Shown in pieces: positions 43,545-57,528 of a stretch of 64,000 bases of DNA. A model generated the notes under the pieces. It searched no databases. It had not been told where the DNA came from and saw only the letters and a list, made by a program, of their open reading frames with translations. The DNA comes from Archegozetes longisetosus (lineage: Eukaryota > Arthropoda > Arachnida > Sarcoptiformes > Trhypochthoniidae), in NCBI GenBank assembly GCA_018873245.2, contig JAEMBT020000002.1, forward strand, positions 9,212,001 to 9,276,000. Reading direction: 5' to 3'. Each line of letters opens with the position of its first letter. Within the stretch, counting starts at the first letter, position 1. The position numbers and the translations under genes are program-made.

Positions 43545-46500
43545 GTAATCATATTTTATAAATTGGTGCGAGTGTGCGGTTGCGCTCATCCACTGTTACC
43601 TAATATTAGCTAAACTTTAATGTGAGCGTGATATACAACGATCTTGAGGCAAACTTCAATTTTCACCTGAAAGTTTCTAAATTGAAGCCCATATCAGAAT
43701 CTATTGAGAAATAATTTCAAATTTCATCACAATCTACTTTAAATGAAAATTTTGAGGCAATATTCTGCTGTTTTGATTGTTGTTTTTTTTATATACCAGA
43801 CTCTCGTGGCAGTCTGTTTATTAAAGTAAAATTTATTAAATAATTTGGGTAAAAATACTTAATGATTAAACAGATACTGTATCAGTATTTCAGTATATTT
43901 TAGAGAATGAGCTTCTCTAGTCTCTAAAATATTGATTTTCAATTTAACCTTAAATTTATACAACAAATCCAATTTGAATAAAATATTGGACGTTTCGTGA
44001 ATAAATTGCAGATAAGACATCATTTTAGAAATTGATGAACCTTGAAGGTCTTCAAAATTTGATGTAATGTTTGTTTCTAATCCGATCAACATTGAAATTT
44101 GTCAGTCCCTAAAAACTATGATTTAATTATTGAAACAAAATGGATAATTTACAAGATCGAGAAGTAATATTATTATCTCTAGTATTTTTAGAAATCACTA
44201 TCAAAATCAATTTTTCATACATAACCTACTGATTAAGTATCTCTCTGAGAAAGACAAACTAGGAGGAAGATAGAAGCCAGACAAGTCAGACAAACCAACC
44301 ATTAAAACCAACCATTAATTACGGGAAAGGAGGAGAAAATCGGTCAATTTATAAATTAACAGCAGAGAAGTGAGAACACTTGTGATTTAGAGTAGTATTA
44401 ACAAAACTATTGTAAAACACTTACGTTTCAATTGGATCAATTCCGTTAGAAACTCGGCCATACTCTGACCTCATATTGGATTCGGAAAAACAAAAATACT
44501 ATTGGTCTCAATAAACGATCATATAAGGGGATTAATGGCTTGAAAAACTTTGTTTAACGATCAGAAAATTCAACTAGATCAACTGATGGGTTAATAGTTA
44601 GTTTGATATATGATTTTCAGTTGATATTTCAACTGCTTTCAGCTCAAAACTGAAGACTGAGTAATGGAAGTTAGTGTTATTGAATATGTCGAACTGTAAT
44701 GGTTTTGCTAGCTTGCAATTGCAGTTTATTTGCGTTAATAGTCAGCTAAACAATCAAAACTGATGTCTCATTCAACTAACAAAGTAAATCTACAAATGTT
44801 TTGCACTAAGTATATCTGTATGTTACTTTTTGCGTCAAAGGTGATTTTCTTGGTTAATTTAAATAAAATCCTTAGTTAATGGTATTGGGTTTAAGTTTGA
44901 CATTTTTAATAAATATTAAAGAACTACTTGTGAGACCTTGAATACGAGTTGTGCGTACAAATCTCATTAACATTGAAGCTACATAATCATTTTCAAGTAT
45001 TATAATTTGATCAATAAGAGACTTTATGCAAAATCTCATTAAAACAGGTAATAATTTAAATAGTAAGTCATATTCCTTGCGAAAAACCCAAATCTAATTT
45101 ATTGCTGTCATATTCAACCCTAATTATATTTTTTTTCTTCTGTAAGACTGGCGGTCTAGCCATAAGATAGTATAACTTGTAACTAAAAAGCTAGCCATCA
45201 ACTCAGCGTTCGGTTTGTACTTGAAAGCGCTTAGTTTTGTTCAACTTTCTTACTAGGAGCTAATATATTAAAATGTTAGTCATTAACTATTGTAATATGA
45301 CTGCAATTCAATTTATCAAATGAGTAAAGTGTTTGAACTCTGATCACTGTCGTAGCAAGATTTTTGGTGTGTGGCTAAAAGTTTGAAATTTACCCAGACA
45401 AGCGCTAACTCCAACCAGAATATCTGTTGATTTGTCATCAAATGTTTGATTAATGTTGAACTGGGAGCAACCGATTGATGCACCAGATAAATACAATTTG
45501 AAAGCTTGTTGCAACCTCTTATTGCAGTACAGATCAATAATTTTGAAACATTTCTGAGGGCTATAGCTCCCCCGCCAGCTATAGCTCCTCCTGCTAGCTA
45601 CAGTCGTGACCTTGACTTTGCCAACATTTAGCTTTCCGTGAGAGCTTTTGACGATTTACAGAATAAAAGCTCTTCATCTGATTATACGTTTATTGTGTTT
45701 TATGAATTTTTAATGGTATTAATATTACTGCAACTGTTTTATGGCTGAATTTGGGCACAAAAATGATAAGTTGCTACTGTTTCCTGATTGCACAATTTGA
45801 TGGCTTATGATATTTCCCTAGCAATTAACTAATTTCATGTAGAGCTATGTCAACTATTCACGCCACGGTTATCTGATTTGCATTTAATCAGCAGATCAGT
45901 CAAAAACTTCATTAACTGCCACTGAGTATGATATTTTCACAAAAATGTCAGATATTGATCATTTTGGGAAAATGATTCAAAATTTCATTTCAATGAACCT
46001 GATGTCAAAAGTCTTCATAGTCTAGTCTAACAGAGCGGCTCAGATACGCACTTTTTCAACAAAAACTAAACTTTAATTTGCGACTAGTCATCAGATTGAG
46101 CCAAAACTTGAAAATTATTAGTCACTTTGGTAGTAAATATGACTAAAGAGGCACTAAACTGTTCAATGAATATTTGTCATCAATCTTTGTCTAAATTGAT
46201 GCTATTTAAGAACTAAACTTCAAGTTTGAAGGGCTGCAGTATTTAACTCGTGAGTTCTAACTGAGAAAAGTTTTGGAATAGTGCGAGAATATGTAAACAA
46301 ATCTTACAGTTACGAAACTCTCAATAGAAATCAGATAAATATTTAATGCAATCACTGCTGTTATACAATATTTATCTGTAAATTACTCGATTTTATAGCT
46401 TAAGAATAAGTAACTATCAAGTTATACACTCAATCACAGTACTAATTGGAAGCGGACCTAAAGTTGTGACTGAGACTCAACATGAATCCTAACTAAATTC

Positions 46501-49142
46501 TCTAAATAGTTGGCTAGGATTTCAATAAGAATAGTGAAATTTAAGAAATTGAAATTACTTTCTAATTCGATACCTACTACAAAAACGTGTTGAACGTTTG
46601 ATGTGCATTTAAGTAGTTTCTAAAGAGGAATATAAAAATGTTGGTGGAAAAACATGGTTTAATAGTTATTGATTTTGAAGAAGCGCTTAAGTGCACATTT
46701 TGCTATACTATAAGTTGAATGAAATGTTTTGCTGACCTTAATTTTGATTGCTCTACAGATTTAAGAATCAAATAAACTTGAAAGTAGTGCTAAAAATAAA
46801 CTTGTGATGAATAATTATTTGTAAATGATTTTTCACTATTTATAATCTTCAACTGACAAGTAATACGTGATTTTATGTTCGTGGGCCCGCAGATGTTTGC
46901 AGTTAATACGAATTTTGATCGTATCCCATTCTCCAATAAATCATTTAGTTTTATAGTAGAAATGATTGAGTTTGATGATCAAAATCACTCGGTTTCATCA
47001 TAGAAATCATTCAGTTTTATCATAGATTCAATTTTTCTCTTAGAAACTTATTTCTCAAATCAATGTCTTAAACCCTCAACTTTACATTTCGTAAAGATTT
47101 GATAAAATAAGTTTTCATTGACGAGAGTTTTATTCAAACCGAATTATAGGCTCAAAACTGAAGGACTTCGATAAGTAATTTAAATCTAAAAATAAAAATC
47201 TAAAGAAATTTCGATTCTCCTGCTTAGGTGAAAACCCGATTTTAAAGATAAAATTTTGATCATTGCTTTCAAATACAAATGTTCACTGTGTTTAGACAGC
47301 TCTTTGAATCCTTGAGGTAGTCTTTAAAATCCTTCCAATACAATACTTCTGAATATTATTATTTTTCTTTTTTTAGTATTTTCCAAGTCTTTCATTGAAA
47401 GCTACAGCAATTCTTCAAGTCTTATGGTATTTGTTGCATATATGCCTTTTTAAACCGTATGAAACTTTTGTTAAATTAAAGAAAGGATGACTGACTGTAT
47501 TGTTGTGACGAAAATCTAAAAGCAACGGAATTTCTTTTGTGAATGAATAAGATTTTTCGGTTGACTATTTATTGTGAACTAGACTTAACTGTAATAACAA
47601 CTTTCCTTGTTTGCATCCTTCACGTGCACTTGACTTGAACACTTGGTTTTAAATGTTTGCTCAAAGTATGAGAAAATATTCACACATTTTGATTTCATTT
47701 TAATTGTGTATCATTTGAAAAGAATTATACTCGAGAAAAGCCGGAAAATTGGTCAGTTGCTTGGTTTGTAGTCTGTTGAAAAAAGGTAAGTGACTCAAAG
47801 TTATTATTTTTAGATTACTGTAGATTGTTGCTAATTTGCTTCTCACCTAAGATCTATTTCTATATTTTTAATTCTAAGTTTGCGAGACTTTCTGTTGAAA
47901 AGAAAATTTCTCAAATACTTAAGTATCAGAAGAGAAGTAGAAACCTTATATTGTTTAAAAATAAGATTTTCTGTTGAAACGAAGATAGAATAATGAGAAG
48001 AGCTTAGAAGAGAATAATAATAGTAGTGTTAGGGTAGGTGAACAAAAGAACTAAAAACAGAAGTGTTTAATGGAGGCTGAGGATAATGGAGACTGAACAA
48101 AGCTGTAAATGTAGCCAACCATAATCGTAAAATATGAAAACCAACTTTTCAAAATAAACAACCTTTTATGAGCCAAATCTAAGTTTTGGCAATCGAGTCA
48201 AGGCTAATGTGGCACTTCTAGTTTGAACCGCTCTTCAAGCTAAGTATATTCTGGAACCCAAAACTACTTTTCGAATATCAGTTGTCTTACACTACAAGTA
48301 AAATGTAGTTTTTTTTATATCTCTCTTCTTATTCTAATCATATGAATAGAAAGTAGACAACAAAATTGACAAACAAGACATAAAATAACAAAAAGCAATG
48401 TGAATATCCTTTTTGAAAGAGCCACGAATCTAACTATACCTGAAAAGTTGTTGAGTTAATAGAAAATTGAGTTATCCTAAATTAAACCGAATCCAACTTA
48501 TCTTCTATCTTATACTCTGATAGAATATAATACATTTTAATTATTCAAAATTGTACTTAGCTGCAAAGTATTCTCGCAATCCGTTTATACGATCCATATT
48601 ATGATTTTACATCTACCAGCAAAGAATTTATTCCTTAAGCCTTCGTTACTATTTTATTCTGTTTTGCCATTCGGAGCCTAATTTGATTTAAGTGAAAGAG
48701 CTCTACAGATTAGGACTTTGCTGAGAATTAGATCTGAATATAAATATTGCAGTAACGCAAAAGGAAAAACAGAATCTTCTATCTGTTAGAAGTATTTCCA
48801 GGAGAAGAACCACTGCTTTTAAATATCAATTTTATTCTTTTTGTCAACTTATATGATCGTCGGTTATAGTCTTTGAGACTAGTCTATGACTTTTCTAACT
48901 GTTTGCTATTGACTAGGCTCATGTTGAGTTAATCAAGTTTAAGATTACTACAAATTCTACCAAATCTAAATATAGAAGTCAATTGTTGACACTTCTCATT
49001 CATTTTGTGATTAGTTTGTTTTCGCTTTCTTTAACTGATCAGTTCTTTTGATTCGCATGTAAACTTAATATCTAATATAACATTGAAACGGCAGTTAATA
49101 AAAGCTAGCAACTACTGCAATACAAGTAGAACAGCAATTTAT

Positions 49143-49374
49143 GTACACCTAAAAACGTTAATAGTTTGCGATAGCAACCAAATGTGATGCGTTGCGATGG
49201 TATACTTTCCATCAAATCATAATATTCTACATATTAATAAACTTCTAGAATATTTCATATTTTAATCAAAGCATGCAAATCACAAATTAAATTTGATAAC
49301 AAATTAATATATGCCGTAGCGCATAATGACGAGCCTTTTGTTGTTGCACGTTGATTATTAAGTTTTGAAGTGTA
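49143..49374 (+). mobile_element. MITE family A, copy 5
   Basis: The left end begins GTACACCTAAAAACG and carries TTTGCGATAGCAACC; the right end carries TTGATTATTAAGTTTTGAAG. It is the only copy in the right half of the window, and its left end keeps the GCGATAGCAACC core unbroken. Confidence 0.75.
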
Positions 49375-52310
49375 TATTATACTTTGTGGTATGTCGTAAT
49401 TCTGTTATTATTTCTTAATTCTGTGAGCTTAATGTTTTGTTCGTGCAATTTGAGAATAACTGAGAGCTAAATGGTTAGAATGCCCTTCAAATCTTACTTA
49501 ACTATAAAAAATGAGTGCCAACAACTGTCATAATCTAAGTGAAATCTTTAGATTCAATATATATGATTTGTGCTGTTTCGCAAACTTCAATAAATATGAG
49601 TGAAAGTAGTTTTTCAAAGGGTTATCAGCCTTGTAAGCATTTTCTCGGATAATTCTAAGTGGCTTAGAAGAAAAAAGATTAAATTACAAGATTGGAATAA
49701 TTGAGTAGAGTAGAGGTATAATGAGTTCTGTTGACTCAGTCAAGTTCACTGTATCGCAACAAATACATTGATTTTCGCCAACGTTCTGAGGAGTGAACCT
49801 CTCGCTTGAACCAAGCCACTCAAAAGCCACTCAAAATTAGCTTAATTACAGATATTGCATTTTTTAAGTTGAACCAAACTTTCGTTTCCTAATCAAAATG
49901 TTGGTATACCATAAGTTATTTTTTAATGAAAGCAATATGCTTTCCAAACACGCATAGATTTTTTGCATTTCTCAGTGATTAAACATCTCAATCCTTAGGT
50001 AATTCAAATAATTCAATATAGCAGCTCTTCAAACTTGACTCCAAGTTAATGGTCAAAAAGTAATTAACTTGAGCTAAATCAATTCTTCCACTATCATTTC
50101 CACATTTCACATTTGTTCACGTCTAATACCCTTCAATTGAATCTCATTTCGATGTTAGTTATCCTCTCACTCATCATATCTAATGTTCTGACAATTACCT
50201 TTTTGGAAAGTGTGCTTAAGCTAATTGACTCATTGAACTAAACTTTGATTCCTTAATTAGAATTTTGTTTCGTTTCTGCGATTTGCTTAGCATTAGAGGA
50301 ATACTTAACAAATAAAACACTACTTTTATCAATATTAAGCAACAGAATCCCTTTAGAACTTTCTTATCTCAAAGCAATCATAGAATCGCGTCTAATCCAA
50401 AGTCGATAGCTTTAGACCTTTTAAAAGACAAAGTTTAACGAAAACGGATTCTATGAAAACGTGTCTAAATTGGGATCAAATTTGATCAGAACGAGAGCAC
50501 ACGTTTTGATACTTGTTACGTAAAACAGCAGGACTCATGTCAGTCCTTTCAACTTCGATAAAGATATAATAAGACACGAGTCGAATAGAAAAAAGCGGAT
50601 TATTTTTAAGTTATATTCATATTTACGTTTGGCTAAACACATGTTAACAAACATTGACATAAATTTTTATATGAATAGTTTACGTCTTTTTCCTTAATTA
50701 AATCCATTTTAAGACCTCCTACACTATAAAGATTCTAATAATTTTGTCAAACGTTTGAGAGTTTGCCGTTTGCCAGATCAAAAGAACATATGATTAGAAG
50801 TTATTTTACAACTTGTTTTGTGGTTAAATACAAATTTCAATTAGTTGGATCCACGCCTTTGAAGTGTGTTTGAAGTTTATCAAACTCGAAATAAACTGTA
50901 ATAACTGTAATAACTGTAAAAGCTCGTCTTGGTCATACCAGTCCACAGTTTATGATTACTGACATTTAATGCTTAAAAATCTATTCGTCTGAATCGTAAA
51001 TAAAGCTTTATTGTCACTAGGTTATACCACAGCCATCAATTCGCTATTAATGGTATTCTTTATGACTTAACTTAGGAGGAATTCCAATTATTAAATTATA
51101 ACCCCGTGTCTCAAGATTGCCGTTCACTACCAACTGTCCTATAGTAACTGTCTCTTGTTGTCGCTCATAACTCAGTAAACACCAAATTATATATGGATTA
51201 AGTAGTAAAAGGATTATGAGCTGATCACAAGTACAGAGCCTTCTCTTTATATAGATTGAAAGACTGCAACTTTTCACTTGAGATTTAATGCTTGCAACTT
51301 GAGCCAACAAAACCAGCGATCAATTTTTACAGCTTTCCATTGACTAACTTTCCACTGAGTTTTGAACGCGTCATATTTGAAATAAACTTTCCATTCATCT
51401 GTTAACATGACGAGCAATGGCAATTCGAAAACACTTTGAATGGCTGATGCTCTATCTACGCTAACATCAAACAACAATATGATAACATACTTAATCTCGA
51501 TCAGCTAGACTTGATCTAATATAACTTAGTAACTAATTGGTAGACTTCTAACCGTTTTATAACCCTTATATCTAATTTTCTAGTCATCACAATGGAAAGA
51601 TATAGCTCGGAATTTGGTTTCAAATTAATTTTTTGTCACTTAGAAAAAACTACAAGATTTTGTTTTTAAAAACAAAATTTCATCAGTCAATATCATATGA
51701 TTCGATAGGAATGGCCCTCAACTCTTAGTCTTGTGTGATGAAAGATTTTCAGTTATTTGCGACCAAATTAAGTGCTACTAGAGTCTCAAGGATAGTTTTG
51801 TAACAATATTTCATACGCGACACTAACTCTTTCCATTGACTAACTGACGTTATCCTCCAAAACTTTCGTCCTAAAATTCAAATATTTTTCTAAATAAACT
51901 AGATTTTACAACCCAGCAATTGATGTGCCTGAAATCAGAATAAAAAACATATTGATTCAATGCTGAAATATTTGATCATATTTTTGATCAGATAACCAGA
52001 TCCGATTGTCATACTATTTATGAGCGGTATTATACTATAACTTATTGTCCCAAATTGAATAAGGAAAATAGTTGCAAATTATCTACGCTTGAGTTAAGAG
52101 ATCTTCAAAATAATAGAGTAATTAAACAGAATACGCAAAACTAGTGTTTGTTATATTTATTTAAAGAGAAGTATAGCTTTTTAACGAGTTCAACAATGAA
52201 AATGAAATATCGCTAATAGACTAGTTTTAAAAGTTAATATCCTGTTTGCCCGATTCCTACACAAACAATGGCCTCTATTGTCTGGTTTCTCTTAATAATA
52301 GAAATGTTAC

Positions 52311-52391
52311 AATCCACATTTGTTTAGTCCTCTTTTCAATCTTAATCAAACAATTCACATTTGTTTAGTCCTCTTTTCGTTCTCAATCAAA
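52311..52391. repeat. 41-bp tandem duplication
   Basis: CACATTTGTTTAGTCCTCTT occurs twice, 41 bp apart, within well-matched flanks. Confidence 0.8.
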
Positions 52392-53189
52392 TACACGGAA
52401 AACTAAGGCTAATCAGAACCAGTTCAACAAGACTTGATTCCTAGTATTTTTTTAACGCTGTTTATATTATAATCAAATCAGGCTATAATCAATCATTCAA
52501 CTAAAAACGTCTAGTCAAACATCAACACTAGTTTACTGCTACCACCAATTCAGTTGTTTTATATATAACCTCACATTTTAGAGATCACTTCTAATTAAGT
52601 CATAAATTTTATAAATAGTATTATATTTGCATAACAATTAATTATTCTAAAAAGTTGCAACAAACATTAGATCTTATTGAAGAATAGATTTGCTGCAGAT
52701 ATAGTTATTAAGTCACGGAATATTAATCATTTTAGATAAGCTTTTTGTTTGTCTAATCTTCAACATTTTAAATCTGATAAGATTTGCAAACTTTAATCTT
52801 TCTGATATATTCGGTCTTTTGAAGAACCTATTTTTATTACACTGTCATTTTAAAAGTTTAAAATTTTACATTATTTCTTCAATGTATCAAAGCTGAGATT
52901 TCCAGAATATTCTTACAGAAACTATTCTATCTAGAAAAAGCTATTGTTTCATTTGGATATCATTATTGTTTTGATATTTGTATTACGTTTGGATAAAATT
53001 GACGTTTTAATTTAACAAAATAAGTAGAAAATTATTGAACCAGTAAATAATTTTGACTTTAATGTTGGAACAAAATTGTTTAACTCTAATGACTCTTCAG
53101 TAGATTGTGTGGGTTTTGCTCTACACCTATTTCCGCATAGAAAATATTTCATTTGAAACTCATCGAGTAAGAGCTCACTGTTCAAACGG

Positions 53190-53724
53190 ATAGGGTCGTA
53201 AGGCACTCAAGTTCACATTTGATTCACTTCTTTTTATCAATCTTATTATTTTTACAATTCAAAGTCTACATCAATTAAAAATGAAATGTTTTTACACAAC
53301 TTTTAAGTGACTGATAAAAATATATTTAAGTAAACATCTGACGATAAATTCAATATGAATTAATATTTGATTACTTTTTTATATTTATTCAGTAAATTAA
53401 AGATCTTTAAATAACTATTAGATTTGTGTCTGATTCAGCAATAAGCTGGTCTCTACTTCTATATTAGTTACTAAAAGACCTTAATTTGTTGAATAAGCAA
53501 CAAAAATAATCAAATATTAATTCATATTGAGCTTATCATCAGATATCTATTTAAACGTGTTTATAATAAAAATCATGTCTTTATCAGTCACTTGAAAGTT
53601 ATAAAAAATAACATTTCATTTCTATTTCATGCCAAAACTTTTATTTGATGTCAATTTTGAATTATGAACATAATAAAAATGATAAGAAGCAAATAAATAG
53701 TCGATTTTGATACTACGACCCTAT
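53190..53724. repeat. 535-bp imperfect inverted repeat (foldback or long-TIR element)
   Basis: Arms of roughly 230-260 bp flank a spacer of about 40 bp (53422-53460). The outer ends are ATAGGGTCGTA (53190) and its complement TACGACCCTAT (ending 53724). Well-matched inner blocks include AAGTGACTGATAAA (left) against TTTATCAGTCACTT (right), and AATATGAATTAATATTTGAT against ATCAAATATTAATTCATATT. The RNA would fold into a long hairpin. It has no coding capacity. It resembles a long-TIR MITE or foldback transposon; no second copy was seen here. Confidence 0.8.
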
Positions 53725-55747
53725 GTGAGCATTGAATATAAAATAGCTTGAAGTGGCAATCGTACTTTCATTTCTTACTTTGAATATTTGAAAGATGAAT
53801 TTGTCATATCAAAATATTTGTCTACTCAGAAACGTGACATTTCAATTATTAAATCCTTATAATACGAGTATTTGATAGAAATGTATATTTCGATAAGCTA
53901 AACCTTTTTGCTGAGGAATACTAAGCATTCGTAATTAATTAGTTATCGGAACAGAGTTTAGTTGTTGATCGCCTTCAGTCAAACTAATTAAGAAAGTCAA
54001 TGGCCTACTTAGAAGTTAGTCAAAAAAAGATAAAAAGTTTGAAAGGCAATCATGAGATCTCATTTCCTTTAAGAGTCCTACCGTTACAACAAAATCTTAG
54101 ACCGAAAGGGAAATTTTCAAATTATTTTGCAACAAACCTTGACATGCAATCCAACTTTAAAACTATGGTTTATGTGAATGCAACACTTTCCAGTGTTTAC
54201 ATTTGTTAATTTCCAAGAAGTTCTCAAACGCTTTTACTTTGTTTAGGACAAGGCTATAGTCAGAGCGATTGACAATTGAGTAATAATTTAAAACTTCGCA
54301 TGCATAATAAACATAATTGAAAGCACTAATTGGTTGCACTTAACTTACCAGAACTTTAAATCGAAGTTACGTACAACCAAAGTTTCCGTATTTCAGGTGC
54401 CGCTAATTCACAACTTCAATATTATTTCTCAATTGCTTTCGAATTAATGTTTTATCTATTTTTAAACAATAAGATATGATGTATATAATGCAAGATTAAT
54501 GATATGGAAATAACTGTAAGCTTCTTATAATTTTTGTCATAAATGAATCGATAAATTAGTATTTTAGAGGAACTTAAAGTTTAACATAACTGCTAGACTA
54601 CAACTAATTGCTGAAACGATTAAAATTAGTTTTGTAAACGCTAAAACACCATCAGACAATGAAACTTAAAAATTGATGACATTAAATAGATATAAGTTGC
54701 ATTTGAAAATTAAAAACTTGATAGAAAGGACCTCTCACTAGAAGGTACTGCTGGAAAAAATGAATGCAATAAAATGCTGTCCTTGACATAGACAAGAGGC
54801 AGACTATTATCGATTTTGCTTCAGTGTTACAGTTTATAAGGGCTGAATAAAGATATACCTTTTCGCTAAATAAATGCATAAATTCAATCGATTGTTAATG
54901 AAACAGCAGATGCGAACGATCGATTTTTTTATAATTGTATACCAAAAAAGTGTAATCAATGAAAGTAAATACACCATAAACATTCTAATTTGAAATTTAT
55001 ATGTAGTGTGACCCGGTTTAGACAACTCCTTTAGCCACAATTGTCACATTAGTTACATACATAACTACACATTAACCTCTCTTCAGTCACATTATTCAGT
55101 GTTCGAGACTCCCTGAAGTTGCTCTCCCAGAGATAAAAGTTAGTTGAAGAGTGCTTAAAACGAGCGTTTGGATTAGTAAAAAATTGAATATCAGATGAAT
55201 GTGTGCTAAATTGGAGCAATTGGTTAAAGTTGAACACATGAACATATTTTGAAATAGCGTGGAATTGGTGAGTGGAGTTGTAATAAAGGTTAAGTGATCG
55301 TAGAAGTTACTATTCGAAACGCAGAGCTTAAGGCTATTAATACCAGAAAACCGAAATCCTGCACTAACGCAGTGCCACTTTCACTGACATATATTTATTT
55401 GAACGCTCACTCAACTGTTTCCAACGCGTCACAAGCTTTAAATTGTAGGTGAACTCTCTTTTAAATCTGAACGTTCAACGAGTCACAATTAGTTTTTACC
55501 AGAGTGCCCGTTATTTTGGATGCTATGACGATTCAATCGTGTGAATCCTAGCAGAAAGTTATGAAAAAGTTTTTTGTAATTGTAGCGGTGCTTTCTTAAG
55601 CTGATAAGTCTTATTATTGGAGTAATAAGAGCTTTCAGGCAGAACCTATTCTCTTCAGTGAATTTAACTATGAGTGTGACCTGTTTAGAATCCGGCAACG
55701 CTTTAACTAAATACTAACTCAGTATTAACTCAACATTTTGTGCCTAA

Positions 55748-55856
55748 AAGAAGATTATTGTTTCTGGTTCTTTTTCAGTGCCCAAGAGATCATATTGTTT
55801 CTGATGGTTTTTGAGTGTCTGAGAGAAGATCATATTGTTTTTGGTGGTTTTTGATC
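55748..55856. repeat. Degenerate tandem repeat, about 40-bp unit, three copies
   Basis: Units share AGAT(C/T)ATATTGTTT(C/T)TG-TGGTTTTTGA. It ends about 290 bp upstream of the GPCR start codon. Confidence 0.65.
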
Positions 55857-56148
55857 TACACAACACGCATACACCAGTTTTAAGAGATGCCGAATAAGTC
55901 AGTTCTGAGTTGGTATGATTTAGTTGATGTGTAACTTAAAGCGCAGCTATATATTCGACTCGTATCTCTATTAGTCTGAACCACTCGATTGACTCTTCAC
56001 TCAAATGTAGTCTTAGTCCTGTTGGTATAATACTTATTAGTTTAGCTTAAACTCCACAAGTGATAACATCACTTTCAAACTTCTCTATCCGACTTAATCA
56101 CTTTGAATAGATATGAAATTTAATTCTGAAAAGTGAATTGATCTCAAA

Positions 56149-57484
56149 ATGTCAGACCCTGTTTATAAGTTTAATGTGATATGTGAAGCAGTGGCAGGAT
56201 TTGTTGGTCTGATTTTTAATGGTTACATACTATTTGTTTTGCTATGTTCTAAAGTAACTGTAAATAATGTTCTGCTATTATTCATGGCATTGGCTGACAC
56301 AACAATCTGCTTAGTTATACTGATTTGCAACACTCCGATGAGTTTAGTTGAAGAAGTTCCTGTTTATAATACCGATACATCACTCGTCATTCCAAACAAG
56401 AACCTGGACCTAAACAACAACCTCGACCCAAGCAAGAGCCTCGACCCAAACAATAACCTCGACCAACTTGTTTGCAGCTTTCAAGGGGCTCTTTGGACAG
56501 TATTACCTCTTTGCTTGATATGGACTATTTGCGGCTTAATCATCGACAGATATATAGCCATCATCGAGCCTCTGAGCTATTCCCGTTTGATGAACGTAAG
56601 AAAGGCAACCATAGTACTAATTTCAGTCTGGGTTTGTTTGATTTTGTTCGCCTTTCCACCTCTGATGGGCTGTTGTCAGTATGAATTTTGGTCGAGTCAT
56701 AGCGGATGTATTGTCACCTGCGAACAGATTCATAACAATACATTCGAGTTTTATTACATGGCACTATATTTCACCTCTTTTCTCCTTCCCATAATTATAA
56801 TTATCATCTGTAACGTACATATCCTGGTCGTCGCCCGCAATCATCGCCACCGCATCGTCTCAGCGATCTATGAAATTACAATCAGAGCTCAGGCGACTAT
56901 AACTCATCAAAGAAGTCCGAATTATTTATTAAAATATAAAGGACGAGACGCGTTTCTGACAATTTTCCAATTAGTTGGTTCACTTGTATTTTTGACATTT
57001 CCCTACTTCATAATATATGCCTACAAAGTGTTTTCTAAAAACAAGTATGACGATTACTGGACATCTATTGCAACTGTCCTCCTCTCACTCACTCCTATTG
57101 TCAACGGCTATGTCTATGGAGTGAAAAGCAAAGCTCTAAGAAAAACTTTTAAGCGACTGTTGCAGGTTTGTTGAGTAATTATTTTTATTATAATATGTAT
57201 TATTAGCTCTGTACGGTAGAGTCTCATCTCCGGCTCTGTACCGTAGAGTCTCATCTCTAATGCTGTTTGAATAAGGGATAACAGTTTATAGTATTCTAAA
57301 GAGGATACTCTATTTAAAATATACAATAATTGGTACATTTTTATTAACATAAAGTTAATTTATTCAGCAAAGCATAACTTTTTCCTACTAGGCTAACATA
57401 AATTATTTATAATAAAATACAAATTTAGTCTAATTAAATCAAGTTATTCAATCAGATGTTTATGTTAATAAAGAATTATTTTCT

Positions 57485-57528
<44 letters not shown>

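Larger units (their letters stand above)
40785..56148. other. 15-kb gene-poor region
   Basis: No gene could be assembled. Structure noted: exon-like islands at 43464-43544 and 45560-45631, a family A MITE (49143), tandem duplications (52311, 55748) and a 535-bp imperfect palindrome (53190). The proximal part contains the gamma-glutamyltransferase promoter and the last kilobase that of the GPCR, but no specific site was recognised. Confidence 0.5.

Noticed and set aside
54000-55698. Several 60-70-codon frames on both strands
   Set aside because: No splice context, no recognisable peptide and composition typical of random AT-rich frames.
57114-57350. 78-codon minus-strand frame
   Set aside because: Created by the 27-bp intron duplication and the antisense of the GPCR exon end.
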